A stretch of DNA of 64,000 nt from contig NZ_JABJXS010000006.1 of assembly GCF_013155275.1 (NCBI RefSeq), positions 62,001-126,000 of the forward strand. Reading direction: 5' to 3'. Source of the stretch: Brenneria sp. hezel4-2-4. GTDB taxonomy: Bacteria; Pseudomonadota; Gammaproteobacteria; Enterobacterales; Enterobacteriaceae. Positions 1 through 12,732 of this stretch are shown here, one piece after another (the stretch's first letter is position 1; the number at the start of each line of letters is the position of its first letter). The position numbers and the translations under genes are program-made. Under the pieces are notes generated by a model, which searched no databases, was not told the DNA's origin, and saw nothing but the letters and a program-made list of their open reading frames with translations.

Positions 1-636
1 GTAATCATAAAAGGTGCCGGCAGCCTGAATACGAATCGACGGCAGCACCTCATCGCCCAGAATGCCGACGGTGTACTCCGGGCCGCTCAGATACTTTTCC
101 ACCAGAACATCGTCGTCATGGCGGAACGCCTCTTTCAGCGCAGCCGGCAACTCTGCGGCCTGATCCACTTTACTCATTCCCACGCTGGAACCTTCGCGGC
201 TGGGCTTCACAATCAGCGGCATGCCTAAATGCGCCAGTTTCTCCGTCAGTTCTTCCTGACTGGCTGCGGCAAACTGCCGGCGGTTCAGCGCCACATAAGG
301 GGAGACCGGCAGTTTTAATGCCTGCCACACCAGCTTGGTGCGTAATTTATCCATCGTCAGCGAGGAGGCCATCACCCCGCTGCCGGTATAAGGTAGTTGT
401 AAAAACTCCAGAACACCCTGTAATGTGCCATCTTCACCGCCACGGCCGTGCAAAGCGATAAAGACTTTGGTAAACCCCTCATCCTTTAAGTGCGTCACCG
501 GAAACTCACGCGTGTCGACGGCATGAGCATTGATTCCCGCTTCTCTTAAACCTTCCAGCACCGCCTGGCCTGAAAGTAACGACACTTCACGTTCGGCAGA
601 GGTGCCACCAAGCAATACAGCAACTTTCTCAGTCAT
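1..636 (-). CDS. ddlB: D-alanine--D-alanine ligase B, C-terminus cut by window edge
   Basis: Cytoplasmic ATP-grasp ligase that joins two D-alanines for the MurF step. Reading the minus strand from the ATG at 636 gives [20 protein letters not shown], the hallmark Ddl N-terminus, followed by [16 protein letters not shown] and [15 protein letters not shown], which are typical DdlB segments. The window holds 212 codons of a family usually near 306 residues, so about 95 C-terminal residues, including catalytic Mg-binding positions, lie off the left edge. It starts 12 nt after the murC stop, as the last gene of the dcw run in view. Confidence 0.96.
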   Translation of the reverse strand, partial: MTEKVAVLLGGTSAEREVSLLSGQAVLEGLREAGINAHAVDTREFPVTHLKDEGFTKVFIALHGRGGEDGTLQGVLEFLQLPYTGSGVMASSLTMDKLRTKLVWQALKLPVSPYVALNRRQFAAASQEELTEKLAHLGMPLIVKPSREGSSVGMSKVDQAAELPAALKEAFRHDDDVLVEKYLSGPEYTVGILGDEVLPSIRIQAAGTFYDY

Positions 637-648
637 GATGTTCCTCAT

Positions 649-2106
649 TCACAAATCTGTGGCTTGCAGTCTGGCATCAGCCAGCTTACGCGCCAGTTTG
701 CCGATATTACCGGCGCCCTGAACCAAAATCAGATCGCCGCCGCGTAGCGCCTGTGACAGCAGTTCCGGCAAGGTATCCACATCGGTTACCAAAATCGGAT
801 CAATCTTACCGCGACCGCGGATCGTGCGGCACAACGAACGGCTGTCGGCCCCGGGGATCGGCGACTCGCCCGCGGCGTAGACGTCCAGCATCAGTAAAAC
901 GTCGACCTGCGACAATACATGAGCGAAGTCATCATAGAGGTCGCGGGTACGCGTATAGCGATGCGGCTGAAAAACCATCACCAGCCGTTTGTCAGGCCAG
1001 CCGGCGCGCGCCGCTTTAATGGTCGCGTCAACTTCCGTCGGATGGTGACCGTAATCATCCACCAGCATGGCGCTGCCGTGTTGTCCGTTAACCAACTCCA
1101 GCGGGTATTCACCCAGAAAATCAAACCGTCTGCCGGTGCCTTCAAATTGCTCCAACGCCCGCAGAATCGACGCATCGTCAATCCCCTCGTCCGTCGCCAC
1201 GGCAACGGCGGCGGCGGCGTTCAGCGCATTGTGACGGCCGGGCGCGTTCAAGGTGACATTCAGCATCGACTTGTCCTGACGCTCCAGCGTAAAGTGCCCT
1301 TGAGCGCCAACCTGCCGGTAGCTGGCGATGCGCACATCGGCATCGTCGCTAAAACCATACGTCGTGATATGACGCCCGACCCGGGGCAACAGCTCACGAA
1401 TCACCTCATCATCCACACACATCACGGCACGGCCGTAAAACGGCAAATTATGTAAAAAGTTGATAAATGTTTGCTTCAGGTTTTCAAAATCGCCCTGATA
1501 CGTATCCATATGGTCGGCTTCGATGTTCGTCACGATGGCGACCATCGGCTGCAAGTGCAGGAACGAGGCATCGCTTTCGTCCGCTTCAGCGATCAGATAA
1601 CGGCTCGATCCCAAACGAGCGTGCGTTCCCGCCGCTTTCACCAAGCCACCGTTCACGAACGTGGGATCCAGTCCCGCTTCGGCATAAATGCTGGTGACCA
1701 TCGCCGTCGTGGTGGTTTTACCGTGTGTTCCGGCGATCGCAATGCCGTGGCGAAAACGCATTAACTCCGCCAGCATCTCTGCCCGGCGAATCACCGGAAT
1801 ACGCGCTTCATGAGCCGCGACAATCTCCGGATTATCGACCGCGATAGCGGTGGAAACCACCACCACGCTGGCGTCCAGCACATTTTCCGCCCGATGATGG
1901 AAATAAATCTGCGCCCCCAACTCGGTCAACTGTTGGGTTACCGCATTCGGCGCCAGATCGGAACCGCTGATTTCATAACCTTCATTAGCCAACACTTCGG
2001 CGATACCGCCCATGCCGGCACCGCCGATGCCGACAAAATGGATGTGCCGGACGCGATGCATCTCGGGCACGAATGAACGCAGTTTCGCCAGTTGTTGAGT
2101 ATTCAC
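649..2106 (-). CDS. murC: UDP-N-acetylmuramate--L-alanine ligase
   Basis: Adds L-alanine to UDP-MurNAc, the first amino acid of the peptidoglycan stem, in the cytoplasm. The 485-residue protein (E. coli 491) has the Rossmann glycine motif [12 protein letters not shown] near residues 23-34 and the Mur-ligase ATP loop GTHGKTTTT at about 126-134. The ATG at 2106 gives [20 protein letters not shown], the usual MurC start. It follows murG after 60 nt, the widest gap in this cluster, and precedes ddlB by 12 nt. Confidence 0.98.
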   Translation of the reverse strand: MNTQQLAKLRSFVPEMHRVRHIHFVGIGGAGMGGIAEVLANEGYEISGSDLAPNAVTQQLTELGAQIYFHHRAENVLDASVVVVSTAIAVDNPEIVAAHEARIPVIRRAEMLAELMRFRHGIAIAGTHGKTTTTAMVTSIYAEAGLDPTFVNGGLVKAAGTHARLGSSRYLIAEADESDASFLHLQPMVAIVTNIEADHMDTYQGDFENLKQTFINFLHNLPFYGRAVMCVDDEVIRELLPRVGRHITTYGFSDDADVRIASYRQVGAQGHFTLERQDKSMLNVTLNAPGRHNALNAAAAVAVATDEGIDDASILRALEQFEGTGRRFDFLGEYPLELVNGQHGSAMLVDDYGHHPTEVDATIKAARAGWPDKRLVMVFQPHRYTRTRDLYDDFAHVLSQVDVLLMLDVYAAGESPIPGADSRSLCRTIRGRGKIDPILVTDVDTLPELLSQALRGGDLILVQGAGNIGKLARKLADARLQATDL

Positions 2107-2166
2107 TTTTTTCTATCGCTACCTTGTTTAATCCCCGGCCGATGTTATCGCCGGCAATACCGTAAA

Positions 2167-3258
2167 TTAACCATGAACCACGCGAGTAGTCCGACTGCCC
2201 GCCGCGGCGCTGACTTCCGCCGCAACACGGGCGGTCGCATCAGGAATCGCCACCCGACGGGCCTGCTGGGCCATTTTCATCAACGTTTGGCGATCCCAGC
2301 CCGCCAGCGTATCGCTCACCGACGCCACGCTAAACTGGGGCTGCTCAATAATCTTCGCCGCGCCCGCTTTTTCCAGCGGCAGCGCATTCCAGTACTGTTG
2401 CCGGTCTTTATGCTGAAAAGGCACAAACAGCGCGGGCAACCCTGCCGCCGCCACTTCACTGACCGTCAGCGCGCCTGAACGACACACCACCACGTCGGCC
2501 CAGGCATAGGCGGCGGCCATGTCATCAATAAATTCCACGATCTTATGCTGCGGCTGCCCGACCTGCCGATAGGCCTGCCGCACATCGGACAGCGCGCCCT
2601 TACCCACCTGATGCCAAAGGGTGATGCTGTCGCCTAAGCGGGCCGCCACACCCGGCAGCGTCTGATTAAGCACTCTCGCCCCTTGACTGCCGCCAATCAC
2701 TAGCACCCGCACCGGGCCGGCGCGGTCGGCCAGACGAACCTCCGGCGCAGGCAAGGCCAGGACATCCGTTCGAACCGGATTACCGACCACCTCGGCATCA
2801 GGGAATGCGCCGGGAAAAGCCTGTAGCACCTTTTTGGCAATATGCGCTAACCAACGGTTGGTCAGCCCCGCAATGCCATTTTGCTCATGCAACACCACCG
2901 GAACGCCGCACAGCCAGGCGGCTAACCCGCCGGGGCCGGAAACATAGCCGCCCATGCCGAGAACCACATCGGGCCGATAGCGCCGCATAATGGCCTGAGC
3001 CTGGCGAACCGCCTTAAAAATACGCCAGGGCGCGCTCAATAGAGCCAGAACCCCTTTGCCACGCAGCCCGGAGATACGGATAAAATCAATCTCGATGCCG
3101 TGCTGCGGCACCAAATCCGCCTCCATGCGATCCGCCGTGCCCAACCAGCGCACCTGCCAGCCCTGCGCCATCAGATGATGTGCAACGGCAAGACCGGGGA
3201 ACACATGTCCGCCCGTTCCGCCGGCCATCACCATCAAACGCTTGCTTTCGCCACTCAT
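2167..3258 (-). CDS. murG: UDP-GlcNAc:lipid I N-acetylglucosaminyltransferase
   Basis: Transfers GlcNAc to lipid I to form lipid II on the inner face of the cytoplasmic membrane. The 363-residue protein has the N-terminal [14 protein letters not shown] loop (residues 13-26) and the C-terminal donor-sugar region with [30 protein letters not shown]. It is a GT28 family, GT-B fold enzyme. Its start overlaps the ftsW stop by 4 nt (ATGA), which implies translational coupling. Confidence 0.98.
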   Translation of the reverse strand: MSGESKRLMVMAGGTGGHVFPGLAVAHHLMAQGWQVRWLGTADRMEADLVPQHGIEIDFIRISGLRGKGVLALLSAPWRIFKAVRQAQAIMRRYRPDVVLGMGGYVSGPGGLAAWLCGVPVVLHEQNGIAGLTNRWLAHIAKKVLQAFPGAFPDAEVVGNPVRTDVLALPAPEVRLADRAGPVRVLVIGGSQGARVLNQTLPGVAARLGDSITLWHQVGKGALSDVRQAYRQVGQPQHKIVEFIDDMAAAYAWADVVVCRSGALTVSEVAAAGLPALFVPFQHKDRQQYWNALPLEKAGAAKIIEQPQFSVASVSDTLAGWDRQTLMKMAQQARRVAIPDATARVAAEVSAAAGSRTTRVVHG

Positions 3259-4457
3259 CGGGCACTCCTCGTAAACGCCTGCGCTTTCGTCAGACGCGTT
3301 TCAAAATCAATGCGTAACAGTAAAACGATGGCTGTCGACATAATGATCAAGCTGGAGCCGCCGTAACTGATCAGGGGCAACGTCAGACCTTTGGTCGGCA
3401 ACATCCCCGCGGCGGCGCCGACGTTGACCAGCGTCTGGAAACTAAACCAGACGCCGATAGAGCAGGCCAGAAAACCGGAAAAACGCTGATTAATCTCCAA
3501 CGCCCGACGCCCGATGGACATCGCGCGAAAAGCGACGAAGAATATCATTAACAGCGCCAAAACCACACCGATATAGCCGAGCTCTTCGCCTAAAATGGAG
3601 AAAATGAAGTCGGTGTGCGCTTCCGGCAGATATTCCAGCTTCTGCACCGAATTTCCCAGACCTTGCCCCCACAATTCGCCGCGTCCGAACGCCATCAGAG
3701 ATTGGGTTAGCTGATAGCCGCTGCCGAACGGATCTTCCCACGGATTCCAGAAGGAAGTAACGCGCCGCATACGATAGGGTTCAGCAACAATCAGCAGACA
3801 GACGGCAAAAATACCGCAGCCGATAATCGCCAGGAACTGCCACAGCTTCGCCCCGGCCAAAAACAGCATCGCCAGCGTGGTGATAAACAGCACCACCACC
3901 GTTCCCAGGTCCGGCTGAGCCAGCAGCAGCACGGCCAGCACCACCATCACGCCCATCGGTTTACAGAAGCCCCAGAAATTGTTACGCACTTCTTCTACCT
4001 TACGAACCATATAGCTGGAGAGATAACAGAACAGCGCCAGCTTGGATAACTCCGCGGGCTGAATGCGCAACGGCCCCAGCGAAATCCAGCGGGACGCGCC
4101 ATTTACCGAACTCCCGACCGCCAGCACCACCAGCAGCAAGACCATCGACGCCAGCAGCAGCACCGGGCTGTAACGCTGCCAAATCTCCATGGGAATGCGC
4201 AGCGTCACCATCGACAGCAAGAACGCCAGCCCCAAATATAGCGCATCGCGTTTGGCAAACAGGAAAGGATCGCTTGCCAAGCGTTGACCAATCGGCATCG
4301 AGGCGGACGTCACCATCACAAAACCAATCACGGCCAGCCCGAACGTCAACCACACCAGGGTACGGTCATACAGAACAACGCTCAGCGTATCGCTTTCCCG
4401 CGTCCCCATGACCCAGCTTTTTAGCCGTTCGATAAATGCCAGCCCGAAGAACCGCAT
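3255..4457 (-). CDS. ftsW: Septal peptidoglycan glycosyltransferase FtsW (SEDS family)
   Basis: Polytopic inner-membrane SEDS protein that polymerises glycan strands at the septum with FtsI. The 400-residue protein (E. coli 414) has about ten hydrophobic segments, plus [27 protein letters not shown] and [17 protein letters not shown], which are strongly conserved in the family. Its ATG overlaps the murD stop by one base (TGATG). The N-terminus is slightly shorter than in E. coli; the ATG at 4457 leaves a normal cytoplasmic tail of about 30 residues. Confidence 0.98.
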   Translation of the reverse strand: MRFFGLAFIERLKSWVMGTRESDTLSVVLYDRTLVWLTFGLAVIGFVMVTSASMPIGQRLASDPFLFAKRDALYLGLAFLLSMVTLRIPMEIWQRYSPVLLLASMVLLLVVLAVGSSVNGASRWISLGPLRIQPAELSKLALFCYLSSYMVRKVEEVRNNFWGFCKPMGVMVVLAVLLLAQPDLGTVVVLFITTLAMLFLAGAKLWQFLAIIGCGIFAVCLLIVAEPYRMRRVTSFWNPWEDPFGSGYQLTQSLMAFGRGELWGQGLGNSVQKLEYLPEAHTDFIFSILGEELGYIGVVLALLMIFFVAFRAMSIGRRALEINQRFSGFLACSIGVWFSFQTLVNVGAAAGMLPTKGLTLPLISYGGSSLIIMSTAIVLLLRIDFETRLTKAQAFTRSAR

Positions 4458-5773
4458 CAGCCCAGTTCCTCCGCCAGACGGGCGAACTCATCGCCCCGTT
4501 GTTCAAAACTGCGGAACTGATCGAGACTGGCGCAGGCCGGCGACAGCAACACCATGTCGCCGGGCGCGACGCGTCGTGCTATCAGCCGCATGGCTTGCTC
4601 CATTGTCTCTGTCTGTTCCGCTATCTCCGGACGCAAAGCCGCCAACAGCGCGCCATCACGGCCAAAACAGTACAGACGGATATTGTCGCCCTGCAAATAA
4701 GGCAGCAGCGGCGAAAAATCAGCCGACTTGCCGTCTCCCCCTAGTAACAGATGCAAGATACCGTCCAGGTTGAGACCGCTTAACGCCGCTTGCGTACTGC
4801 CGACGTTGGTGGCCTTGGAATCATTAATCCACCGCACGCCGTTACGCTCCCAAACCAATTGGAAACGATGCGCCAGTCCGGTAAATGCGGTGAGCGCGGT
4901 CAACGCGGATGAACGCGGAATATCGACGGCATCAGCCAGCGCCAGCGCCGCCAGCGCATTCGTGTAGTTGTGCTGCCCCACCAATTTCATCTCACGGATG
5001 TTCAGCACCCGCTCGCCTTTAACCCGTAGCCAGGTTTCACCCTGCTGGCGGTTCAGGTGGTAATCGCCGACGTCGACGCCGAAACTCACGCAGCGCTCGT
5101 CCGCGCCGCGTACCGGCATCGTCAGCGCATCGTCGGCATTAACCACGCACACATCGGCATGTTCATAAATACGCAACTTGGCGGCACGATACTGCTGTAA
5201 ACCAAAGGGATAGCGGTTGGTATGGTCTTCGGTCACATTCAGAATGGTCGCCGCCGCCGCATGTAAACTGCGGGTTGTCTCCAATTGAAAGCTCGACAGT
5301 TCCAGCACATAAAGCTGGCACTCATGCTGGAGCAACTGCAACGCCGGCAGGCCGATATTGCCTCCTACGCCCACCGACCACCCGGCGGCTCGCGCCATCT
5401 CGCCAACCAGCATGGTTACCGTGCTTTTACCATTAGAACCGGTAATCGCCACGATGGGCGCGTGCGCTTCTCGGCAGAACAGTTCGATATCGCCGACTAT
5501 CTCAATGCCCGCCTCCGCGGCATCGCAAAGGATAGGCGTAGCCAGCGCAATGCCGGGGCTGGCGACAATCAGATCGGCGTCCATCAGCCAGGCTTCGTTG
5601 AGATCGCCAAGATGGCGTTCTACGTTTTCCGGCAATTTATCCAGGCCAGGCGGACTGACGCGGGTATCCACCACGCGCGGCGCCACGCCGCGCGCGAGAA
5701 AGAAATCAACACAGGAGAGCCCGGTCAGCCCCAACCCGATAATGACCACCTTTTTACCCTGATAGTCCACCAT
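4457..5773 (-). CDS. murD: UDP-MurNAc-L-alanine--D-glutamate ligase
   Basis: Adds D-glutamate to UDP-MurNAc-L-Ala in the cytoplasm. The 438-residue length is that of E. coli MurD. The N-terminal dinucleotide-binding-like fold ([17 protein letters not shown]) is followed by the ATP loop GSNGKSTVT at about 112-120 and the Mur-ligase C-domain with [13 protein letters not shown]. It sits between mraY (3 nt gap) and ftsW (1 nt overlap) in the single minus-strand run. Confidence 0.98.
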   Translation of the reverse strand: MVDYQGKKVVIIGLGLTGLSCVDFFLARGVAPRVVDTRVSPPGLDKLPENVERHLGDLNEAWLMDADLIVASPGIALATPILCDAAEAGIEIVGDIELFCREAHAPIVAITGSNGKSTVTMLVGEMARAAGWSVGVGGNIGLPALQLLQHECQLYVLELSSFQLETTRSLHAAAATILNVTEDHTNRYPFGLQQYRAAKLRIYEHADVCVVNADDALTMPVRGADERCVSFGVDVGDYHLNRQQGETWLRVKGERVLNIREMKLVGQHNYTNALAALALADAVDIPRSSALTALTAFTGLAHRFQLVWERNGVRWINDSKATNVGSTQAALSGLNLDGILHLLLGGDGKSADFSPLLPYLQGDNIRLYCFGRDGALLAALRPEIAEQTETMEQAMRLIARRVAPGDMVLLSPACASLDQFRSFEQRGDEFARLAEELG

Positions 5774-5776
5774 GTT

Positions 5777-6859
5777 TTACCGTACCTTCAGCGTTGCCAG
5801 GCCAATCAGCACCAGCATCAGCGAAATAATCCAGAAACGCACAATCACCCGCGGCTCCGGCCACCCTTTAAGCTCGTAATGATGATGAATCGGCGCCATG
5901 CGGAAAATGCGCTGACCCCGTAACTTAAACGACCCTACTTGCAAAATGACCGACAGCGTCTCCACCACGAACACGCCGCCCATAATCACCAGCAAAAATT
6001 CCTGACGCAGCAACACCGCGATAGTACCCAGCGCGCCGCCTAACGCCAGCGAACCCACATCGCCCATAAACACCTGGGCCGGGTAAGTGTTGAACCACAA
6101 AAAGCCCAGTCCCGCGCCCACGATAGCCGTACATACAATCACCAGTTCACTGGCATGACGGATATAAGGAATGTGTAAATAACCGGCAAAATTCATATTC
6201 CCCGTGGCCCAGGCGACCAGCGCAAACCCGGCGGCGACGAAGACGGTCGGCATGATCGCCAGGCCGTCCAGGCCATCGGTCAGGTTTACCGCATTGCTGG
6301 TGCCGACAATCACAAAATAGGCCAGCGCGATATAGAGCAGCCCCAACTGGGGCATAATGTCCTTAAAGAACGGCACCACCAGTTGCGTGGCCGGCGTATC
6401 TTTACCAATCGCGTACATGACAAAGGCGACCACCAGCGCAATCACCGACTGCCAGAAATATTTCCAGCGCGCGATCAGCCCTTTGGTGTCTTTACGCACG
6501 ACTTTGCGGTAGTCATCAATAAAGCCGACCACGCCATATCCCATCAGCACAAACAGCACGCACCAGACATACGGGTTAGACAGATTGACCCACATCAGTA
6601 CCGAAATAATGATCGACGCCAGGATCATCACGCCGCCCATGGTCGGCGTACCCCGTTTACTGAAATGCGATTCCGGCCCTTCGTTACGAACCACCTGCCC
6701 GATCTGCAATCGTTGCAGCCAGGCAATCAAATGCGGCCCCATCCATAAGGAGATCACCAATGCGGTCAGCAGGCTGACAATGGCGCGGAACGTCAAATAG
6801 GAAAAGACGTTAAAGCCGGAATAAAGTTTGACCAGATGTTCGGCCAGCCACACTAACAT
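5777..6859 (-). CDS. mraY: Phospho-N-acetylmuramoyl-pentapeptide transferase
   Basis: Integral membrane enzyme that transfers phospho-MurNAc-pentapeptide to undecaprenyl phosphate, giving lipid I. The 360-residue protein has the family length and about ten membrane segments. Catalytic-site motifs are visible: FIDDYRK with D115 and D116, [13 protein letters not shown], and the [11 protein letters not shown] histidine loop near residue 325. The start overlaps the murF stop by 7 nt. Confidence 0.98.
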   Translation of the reverse strand: MLVWLAEHLVKLYSGFNVFSYLTFRAIVSLLTALVISLWMGPHLIAWLQRLQIGQVVRNEGPESHFSKRGTPTMGGVMILASIIISVLMWVNLSNPYVWCVLFVLMGYGVVGFIDDYRKVVRKDTKGLIARWKYFWQSVIALVVAFVMYAIGKDTPATQLVVPFFKDIMPQLGLLYIALAYFVIVGTSNAVNLTDGLDGLAIMPTVFVAAGFALVAWATGNMNFAGYLHIPYIRHASELVIVCTAIVGAGLGFLWFNTYPAQVFMGDVGSLALGGALGTIAVLLRQEFLLVIMGGVFVVETLSVILQVGSFKLRGQRIFRMAPIHHHYELKGWPEPRVIVRFWIISLMLVLIGLATLKVR

Positions 6860-8214
6860 GTTGCATTCTCCTGTAATGCGTGTACTACCTGCTCCATCGC
6901 AGTGCTGCGCGACCCTTTAACGAGCACGCTTATTCTCTTGTGTTCCGATAGCAGCGCCTTCAAGCGTAAAACCAACGCCGCTTTATCCTGAAAATGTTCG
7001 CCGTTGCCGCTGGCCCCACCGATCAATTCGCTTAACGTTCCCACGCTTAATACTTTGTCGATGCCCGCCACCCGTGCGGCTTCGCCGACCTGACGATGAC
7101 ACTCCCGCGCTTCATCGCCCAGTTCGCCCATGTCTCCGACCACCATCACGCGGTATCCCGGCATATCGGCCAGCACCTGCGCCGCCGCCGTCATTGAACC
7201 CACATTGGCGTTGTAGCTATCGTCCAGCAGTAATTTGCCTGGCGCCAAAACCATCGGGAATAGCCGTCCCGGCACGGCCTGAAGCTGCGCCAAACCGGTT
7301 TTCACCGCATCTAACGTCGCGCCGACGGACATAGCGAGCGCCGCGGCGGCCAGCGCGTTCGACACGTTATGGCGCCCGGGCAATGGCAACTCCACCGCTA
7401 TCTGACCGAACGGTGTATGCAGGATGAATTGCGTACCCAGATCCAGCACCTTGATATCGCTGGCAAAAAAATCGACATCACCGGCGCCCTGCGGTGAAAA
7501 TCGCCACACCGTTTTATGATTCAACGTCGCCTGCCAGTGTGGAAAGTCATGACTGTCGGCATTGATAATCGCCACACCGTCGGCAGGCAGCCCAGCAAAA
7601 ATCTCCCCTTTTGCCTGCGCGACCCCGGCCAGAGAACCAAACCCTTCCAGATGCGCGGCAGCCAGGTTGTTGACCAATGCGCTCTCGGGACGCGCCAGAT
7701 CCGTGGTGTAGGCAATCTCGCCGATATGGTTGGCGCCCAGCTCAATCACCGCAAACTGGTGTTCCGGCGTCAGGCGCAATAAGGTCAGCGGCACGCCGAT
7801 GTCATTGTTAAAGTTGCCGGCGGTATAGAGCACCTCGCCGCATTGCCGCAAAATGGCCGCCGTCATTTCCTTGACCGACGTTTTGCCGGAAGATCCGGTT
7901 AACGCCACGACTCGCGCCGGTGACTGTTCTCTTACCCACGCCCCCAGCTTCCCTAGCGCCAGACGCGTATCTTGCACCAGCAGTTGCGGCACGTTAACAG
8001 GTAAGCGCTTACTTACCAGCAGCGCCGCAGCGCCGTTTGTTACCGCATTTGATGCATAGTCGTGCGCATCGAACTTTTCGCCTTTCAAGGCGACAAACAG
8101 ACAGCCGGCGGCAAGCTTGCGCGTATCGGTCGACACTGCGTCGATATCAATGCTGTCGCCAATCAATTGAGCGCTCAGCACGGAAGCCAGTTGCCGTAGG
8201 GAAACGCGAATCAT
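6853..8214 (-). CDS. murF: UDP-MurNAc-tripeptide--D-alanyl-D-alanine ligase
   Basis: Adds the D-Ala-D-Ala made by Ddl to the UDP-MurNAc-tripeptide. The 453-residue protein has the ATP loop TGSSGKTS at about 106-113, the central motif [15 protein letters not shown], and the C-terminal [13 protein letters not shown]. It overlaps murE by 4 nt upstream and mraY by 7 nt downstream. Confidence 0.97.
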   Translation of the reverse strand: MIRVSLRQLASVLSAQLIGDSIDIDAVSTDTRKLAAGCLFVALKGEKFDAHDYASNAVTNGAAALLVSKRLPVNVPQLLVQDTRLALGKLGAWVREQSPARVVALTGSSGKTSVKEMTAAILRQCGEVLYTAGNFNNDIGVPLTLLRLTPEHQFAVIELGANHIGEIAYTTDLARPESALVNNLAAAHLEGFGSLAGVAQAKGEIFAGLPADGVAIINADSHDFPHWQATLNHKTVWRFSPQGAGDVDFFASDIKVLDLGTQFILHTPFGQIAVELPLPGRHNVSNALAAAALAMSVGATLDAVKTGLAQLQAVPGRLFPMVLAPGKLLLDDSYNANVGSMTAAAQVLADMPGYRVMVVGDMGELGDEARECHRQVGEAARVAGIDKVLSVGTLSELIGGASGNGEHFQDKAALVLRLKALLSEHKRISVLVKGSRSTAMEQVVHALQENATC

Positions 8215-9698
8215 ACGATCACCCCCAACAGGCGGGCGACGGTAATACGGTCCGAATAATCCAGACGCCGATTGCCGACCAATTGATAATCTTCGTGGCC
8301 TTTACCCGCGATCAGCACCACGTCATTTTCTTTTGCCTGCATAATGGCGCTGGTGACGGCTTCGGCGCGGCCGTGAATGACCTGAACGCGGCCGGCATCC
8401 AACAGTCCGGTCAGGATATCCGCGATGATCGCCTGTGGTTCTTCGCTGCGGGGGTTATCGTCAGTCACCACCACCCGATCGGCCAGCTGTTCCGCAATGC
8501 CTCCCATAAGCGGGCGCTTGCCTTTATCCCGGTCGCCGCCGCAGCCAAACACACACCACAATTGCCCCTGACAGTGTAATCGCGCCGCCGCCAGGGCTTT
8601 TTCCAACGCATCCGGGGTATGAGCGTAGTCCACCACCACCGTCGGCCGGCCTGCGGCGTGAAAAACCTCCATTCTGCCGCACACCGGCTGCAACTGTGAA
8701 CCAGAAGTAATCAATTGACTCAAGGGATAACCGAGGGAAAGTAGCGTAGCCAGCGCCAACAACATATTGCTAACGTTAAACGCGCCCATCAGGCGGCTTT
8801 CAATCTCGCCCTTGCCCCAGCTTGAGTCGAAACGGACGGTGGCGCCGCTGTCGTGGTAATCGACCTGGGTGGCTTTCAGCCAGCGACCGCGACAGCCGGG
8901 GATAAGATTATTTTCCATGGTTACGGCGACGGCGTCCGGCAGTTTATCCAGCCAGCGGCGGCCGACTTCGTCGTCGGCATTAATGATCGTCTGACCCACG
9001 CGGTGCTCGGCGAACAGAGACCATTTGGCGGCCTCATAGCGTTCCATATCGCCATGATAATCCAGATGATCGCGGCTCAGATTGGTGAATACCGCCGCGG
9101 CGAACGGCAATGCCGCAACCCGGTTTTGCACCAGCCCGTGGGAAGAGACCTCCATCGCCGCAAACGTGGCCCCCTGATCAACCAGTTGCCTTAGCACCTG
9201 CTGTACATCTATTGCCGAGCCCGTGGTATTCTCTGTCGGCGCGACACGCCCCAGCAAACCATTTCCTACCGTTCCCATTACCGCGCTGGTTTCGCCCAAC
9301 GCCTGGCTCCACTGCGCCAGTAACTGCGTGGTCGTTGTTTTACCGTTGGTGCCGGTCACGCCGACCAGTTGTACTTTCTCTGCCGGCTGTTGATAAAAAC
9401 GCCCCGCCAACGCGGAAAGACGATGATTCAGATTACTCAGGTAAACCACCGGCACACCGTGCATTTCACGCACGGCGCCATCGGTCGCCTCGCCCTCGGC
9501 TTCGGCAATAATCGCCGCCACACCTTGCGCAATGGCCTGCGGAATATAGCGCCGTCCATCCGTTTTGTGGCCGACAACGGCGACAAACAGATCCCCGGCA
9601 GCCGCGACGCGGCTGTCTAATGTCATTTCCCGCAGCGCACACGCCGGGGCATCCTGCACCCACGGCGCTAATAACTCGCGCAAATTACGATCTGCCAC
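8211..9698 (-). CDS. murE: UDP-MurNAc-dipeptide--meso-diaminopimelate ligase
   Basis: Adds the third residue of the stem peptide. The 495-residue protein has the ATP loop [10 protein letters not shown] at about 115-124. The motif DNPRSE near residue 413 is the signature of MurE enzymes that use meso-diaminopimelate rather than lysine, as expected in a Gram-negative. The start overlaps the ftsI stop by 14 nt. Confidence 0.98.
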   Translation of the reverse strand: MADRNLRELLAPWVQDAPACALREMTLDSRVAAAGDLFVAVVGHKTDGRRYIPQAIAQGVAAIIAEAEGEATDGAVREMHGVPVVYLSNLNHRLSALAGRFYQQPAEKVQLVGVTGTNGKTTTTQLLAQWSQALGETSAVMGTVGNGLLGRVAPTENTTGSAIDVQQVLRQLVDQGATFAAMEVSSHGLVQNRVAALPFAAAVFTNLSRDHLDYHGDMERYEAAKWSLFAEHRVGQTIINADDEVGRRWLDKLPDAVAVTMENNLIPGCRGRWLKATQVDYHDSGATVRFDSSWGKGEIESRLMGAFNVSNMLLALATLLSLGYPLSQLITSGSQLQPVCGRMEVFHAAGRPTVVVDYAHTPDALEKALAAARLHCQGQLWCVFGCGGDRDKGKRPLMGGIAEQLADRVVVTDDNPRSEEPQAIIADILTGLLDAGRVQVIHGRAEAVTSAIMQAKENDVVLIAGKGHEDYQLVGNRRLDYSDRITVARLLGVIV

Positions 9699-11448
9699 CT
9701 GAAGCCTCTTTTCTGTTAATTACAAACTCGTTTTTGTCGCCGGTGGGCAATGCATCGGGCTCTACGTTCATCGTGCGCAACACCCCGCCCATAATGGCGC
9801 CAAATATCGGCGCTGAAACCGCACCGCCGTAATATTTCCCGGCTTGCGGATCGTTGATGACCACGACCAGAGCAAACCGCGGGTTACTGGCGGGCGCAAC
9901 GCCCGCCGTGTAGGCAATGTATTTATTAATGTATTTGCCGTCCGGACCGACTTTTTTCGCCGTCCCGGTTTTAATCGCAATCCGGTAGCCTTTGATCGCC
10001 GCTTTGGTGCCGCCGCCGCCGGGCAGCGCAACGCTTTCCATCATATGAACCACGGTGCGCACCAGCGCCTCGGGGAACACGCGTTCGCCGGCGACAGGCG
10101 GATCAACCCGGGTGATCGACAACGGGCGATAAATCCCAAAGCTGCCGATGGTGGCGTAGACTCGCGCTAACTGTAACGGTGTTACCATCAGCCCGTAGCC
10201 AAAAGAAAAGGTGGCCCTCTCTATGTCAGACCACCGTTGTTTTTGAGGGTATATGCCACTGCTTTCTCCGACCAACCCCAAATTGGTCGCTTTTCCCAAT
10301 CCCATACGCGAGTAAGTCTCTACCAACGCAGAGGACGGCATCGCTAACGCCAGTTTGGAAACGCCGACGTTACTCGATTTCTGGAGGATCCCGGTCAGGG
10401 TCAATTCGTTGTAACGCGCCACGTCTTTAATCTCGTGACCGTTAACGTAATAAGGCAGCGTGTTAAGGACGCTGTTTTCTTTTATCACGTTGCGTTGCAG
10501 CGCCGTCATGACCACCATCGGTTTCACGGTAGAGCCGGGTTCGAAAATATCGGTGATGGCGCGGTTGCGCATAATATCTTTGGGCGTGCCGGCCAGATTG
10601 TTGGGGTTATAAGACGGGCTATTGGCCATCGCCAGCACTTCCCCGGTATTCACATCAACCAGCACCGCCGTACCGGATTCTGCTTTGTTAAACGCCACCG
10701 CGTTGCTCAGTTCGCGATAAACCAGCGCCTGTAAACGTTCATCAATGCTCAGCATCAGATTGTGGGCGGCTTGACTGTCAACGGAGGAGATGTCTTCGAT
10801 CACCCGGCCAAATCGATCTTTACGCACGGTTCGTTCACCCGGCTGTCCGGTCAACCAGCGGTCAAAGCTTTTTTCGACGCCTTCAATGCCCTGCCCGTCG
10901 ATATTGGTGAAGCCCATCAAATGGGCCGTGACCTGACCAGAGGGGTAGTAACGGCGCGATTCCTGCCGCAGGTTAATGCCGGGCAGCTTCAGCTTATGGA
11001 TATATTCGCCAATCGCCGGGTTCACCTGACGCGCCAGATAGACAAAACGGCCTTTGGGGTTGGCGTTAATCTTCGCCGCCATCTGATCGAGAGGAATTTC
11101 CAACGCGTCGGAAAGCGCTTTCCAGCGCGTATCCAGCGTGATGCCGCCATGCTCATTCAATTCTTTCGGATCGGCCCAAACCGCGTTGACCGGTACGCTG
11201 ACCGCCAGCGGACGCCCGGCCCGATCGCTAATCATGCCGCGAGCGGTCGGCACCTCCTGCACGCGCAGAGAACGCATATCGCCTTCACGCACCAGCTTGT
11301 CGGGGTTAATCACCTGAAGATAAGCGGTACGCACCATCAGGCCGACCATCGCCAGCAGAATGCAGCTACAGAGCAACGCAAAACGCCAGCTAACAAAGCT
11401 GGCTTGGTCTTCCTGGCGCTTTAATCTTCCTGTACGGGCTGCTTTCAT
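9685..11448 (-). CDS. ftsI: Penicillin-binding protein 3, septal transpeptidase
   Basis: Class B PBP that cross-links septal peptidoglycan together with FtsW. Residues 1-20 are basic and cytoplasmic, about 21-40 form the single membrane anchor, and the rest is periplasmic: a dimerisation/pedestal domain, then the transpeptidase domain. Active-site motifs are all present: S306-T-V-K309, SSN near 360, and KTGTAKK near 494. At 587 residues it matches the family (E. coli 588). It lies 23 nt after ftsL. Confidence 0.98.
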   Translation of the reverse strand: MKAARTGRLKRQEDQASFVSWRFALLCSCILLAMVGLMVRTAYLQVINPDKLVREGDMRSLRVQEVPTARGMISDRAGRPLAVSVPVNAVWADPKELNEHGGITLDTRWKALSDALEIPLDQMAAKINANPKGRFVYLARQVNPAIGEYIHKLKLPGINLRQESRRYYPSGQVTAHLMGFTNIDGQGIEGVEKSFDRWLTGQPGERTVRKDRFGRVIEDISSVDSQAAHNLMLSIDERLQALVYRELSNAVAFNKAESGTAVLVDVNTGEVLAMANSPSYNPNNLAGTPKDIMRNRAITDIFEPGSTVKPMVVMTALQRNVIKENSVLNTLPYYVNGHEIKDVARYNELTLTGILQKSSNVGVSKLALAMPSSALVETYSRMGLGKATNLGLVGESSGIYPQKQRWSDIERATFSFGYGLMVTPLQLARVYATIGSFGIYRPLSITRVDPPVAGERVFPEALVRTVVHMMESVALPGGGGTKAAIKGYRIAIKTGTAKKVGPDGKYINKYIAYTAGVAPASNPRFALVVVINDPQAGKYYGGAVSAPIFGAIMGGVLRTMNVEPDALPTGDKNEFVINRKEASGGRS

Positions 11449-11471
11449 GCTTAATTGGATGCCTGTTTAGT

Positions 11472-11792
11472 TCATTGCTTGACCACAATATTTTCCTGTG
11501 ACGGATCAACATGCCCCATTTGCAGTTTTTCCGTCGCGATCCGCTCAACGCGACTATGATCCCCTAACGAGTTTTCTTCCAGAATCAGGTTACGCCATTC
11601 AATATCCAGCGCATCACGCTCCAGCAGCAGCTGTTCGCGTTCCGCGGTCAACAAGCGCGTTTTATGCGCCGTCGTTACGACGAACACCGCGGAAACCAGG
11701 GCGGCGATCATCAGCAGTATCGGGATCTTGGCATTACGCAGCAGATCCTCGCCGATAACACCGACCAGACCGTGACGCTCGTTGCCTATCAT
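11472..11792 (-). CDS. ftsL: Cell division protein FtsL
   Basis: Small bitopic membrane protein of the FtsQLB complex that activates septal synthesis by FtsWI. The 106 residues have one membrane segment (about 21-40), then a periplasmic coiled coil ([20 protein letters not shown]), ending [13 protein letters not shown], almost identical to E. coli. E. coli FtsL is 121 residues because of a longer cytoplasmic tail; here the ATG at 11792 overlaps the rsmH stop by 4 nt. The shorter tail looks genuine. Confidence 0.95.
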   Translation of the reverse strand: MIGNERHGLVGVIGEDLLRNAKIPILLMIAALVSAVFVVTTAHKTRLLTAEREQLLLERDALDIEWRNLILEENSLGDHSRVERIATEKLQMGHVDPSQENIVVKQ

Positions 11793-12730
11793 GCCGGCAA
11801 TCTCTCGGCAAACCGCAAGACCGAACTACGGGCGCGCGGGTTTTCCGCCACTTCTTGCGCCGAGGGCATCATTTTTCCTACCGACTTAAGCGTTTGTCCG
11901 CCCTGACTGCGCAACTGTGCTTCCGTCAGCGGCATACCGGGCGGCACCTGCGGGCCACGGCTCTGATGGCGGATAAAACGCTTCACGATTCTGTCTTCCA
12001 GCGAATGAAAGCTAATGACCGACAAACGGCCATACGGCGCCAACACGCTCAGCGCCCCGTTCAACGCCTGTTCGATCTCTTCCAACTCACTGTTGATATA
12101 AATTCGGATAGCTTGAAAACTGCGCGTCGCCGGATGTTTATGCTTTTCACGAATCGGGCTGGCGGCCGCAATCAGCTCCGCCAACTCTTTGGTCCGTGTC
12201 ATCGGTTCCGTGCGGTTGCGTTCCACAATGGCGCGGGCAATCCGCTTCGCAAAGCGCTCCTCGCCAAAGGTCTTCAAGACCCAGGCAATATCCTCCGCTT
12301 CCGCTTTCATTAACCATTCGGCGGCGGACAGTCCACGGGTCGGATCCATACGCATGTCCAACGGGCCGTCGCGCATAAATGAAAATCCGCGCTCGGGATC
12401 GTCAAGCTGCGGCGAAGAAACCCCCAGATCCAGCAACACGCCGTCAATGCGGCCGGTAAGCTCGCGTTCCGCCATGTAGTCGGACAGCGCGGAGAACGGA
12501 CCGTGAATAATTGAAAACCGGGGATCGTCTATCGCTTTAGCCGCTTCGATAGCTTGAGGATCGCGATCGATCGCCAGTAAACGCCCTTCCGGTCCCAATT
12601 GGGAAAGAATAAGGCGAGAGTGGCCGCCACGGCCAAAAGTGCCGTCTATATAGGTTCCGTTGTTGCGGATGTTCAGACCGTTAACGGCTTCATCCAACAA
12701 CACGCTTGTGTGTTTATAATTTTCCGGCAT
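11789..12730 (-). CDS. rsmH: 16S rRNA (cytosine(1402)-N4)-methyltransferase
   Basis: SAM-dependent methyltransferase that makes m4C1402 in the 30S P site. The 313-residue protein has the SAM-binding [12 protein letters not shown] motif near residues 27-38 and the conserved [20 protein letters not shown] and [14 protein letters not shown] blocks. It begins 2 nt after the mraZ stop and is co-transcribed with it ahead of ftsL. Confidence 0.98.
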   Translation of the reverse strand: MPENYKHTSVLLDEAVNGLNIRNNGTYIDGTFGRGGHSRLILSQLGPEGRLLAIDRDPQAIEAAKAIDDPRFSIIHGPFSALSDYMAERELTGRIDGVLLDLGVSSPQLDDPERGFSFMRDGPLDMRMDPTRGLSAAEWLMKAEAEDIAWVLKTFGEERFAKRIARAIVERNRTEPMTRTKELAELIAAASPIREKHKHPATRSFQAIRIYINSELEEIEQALNGALSVLAPYGRLSVISFHSLEDRIVKRFIRHQSRGPQVPPGMPLTEAQLRSQGGQTLKSVGKMMPSAQEVAENPRARSSVLRFAERLPA

Positions 12731-12732
12731 GA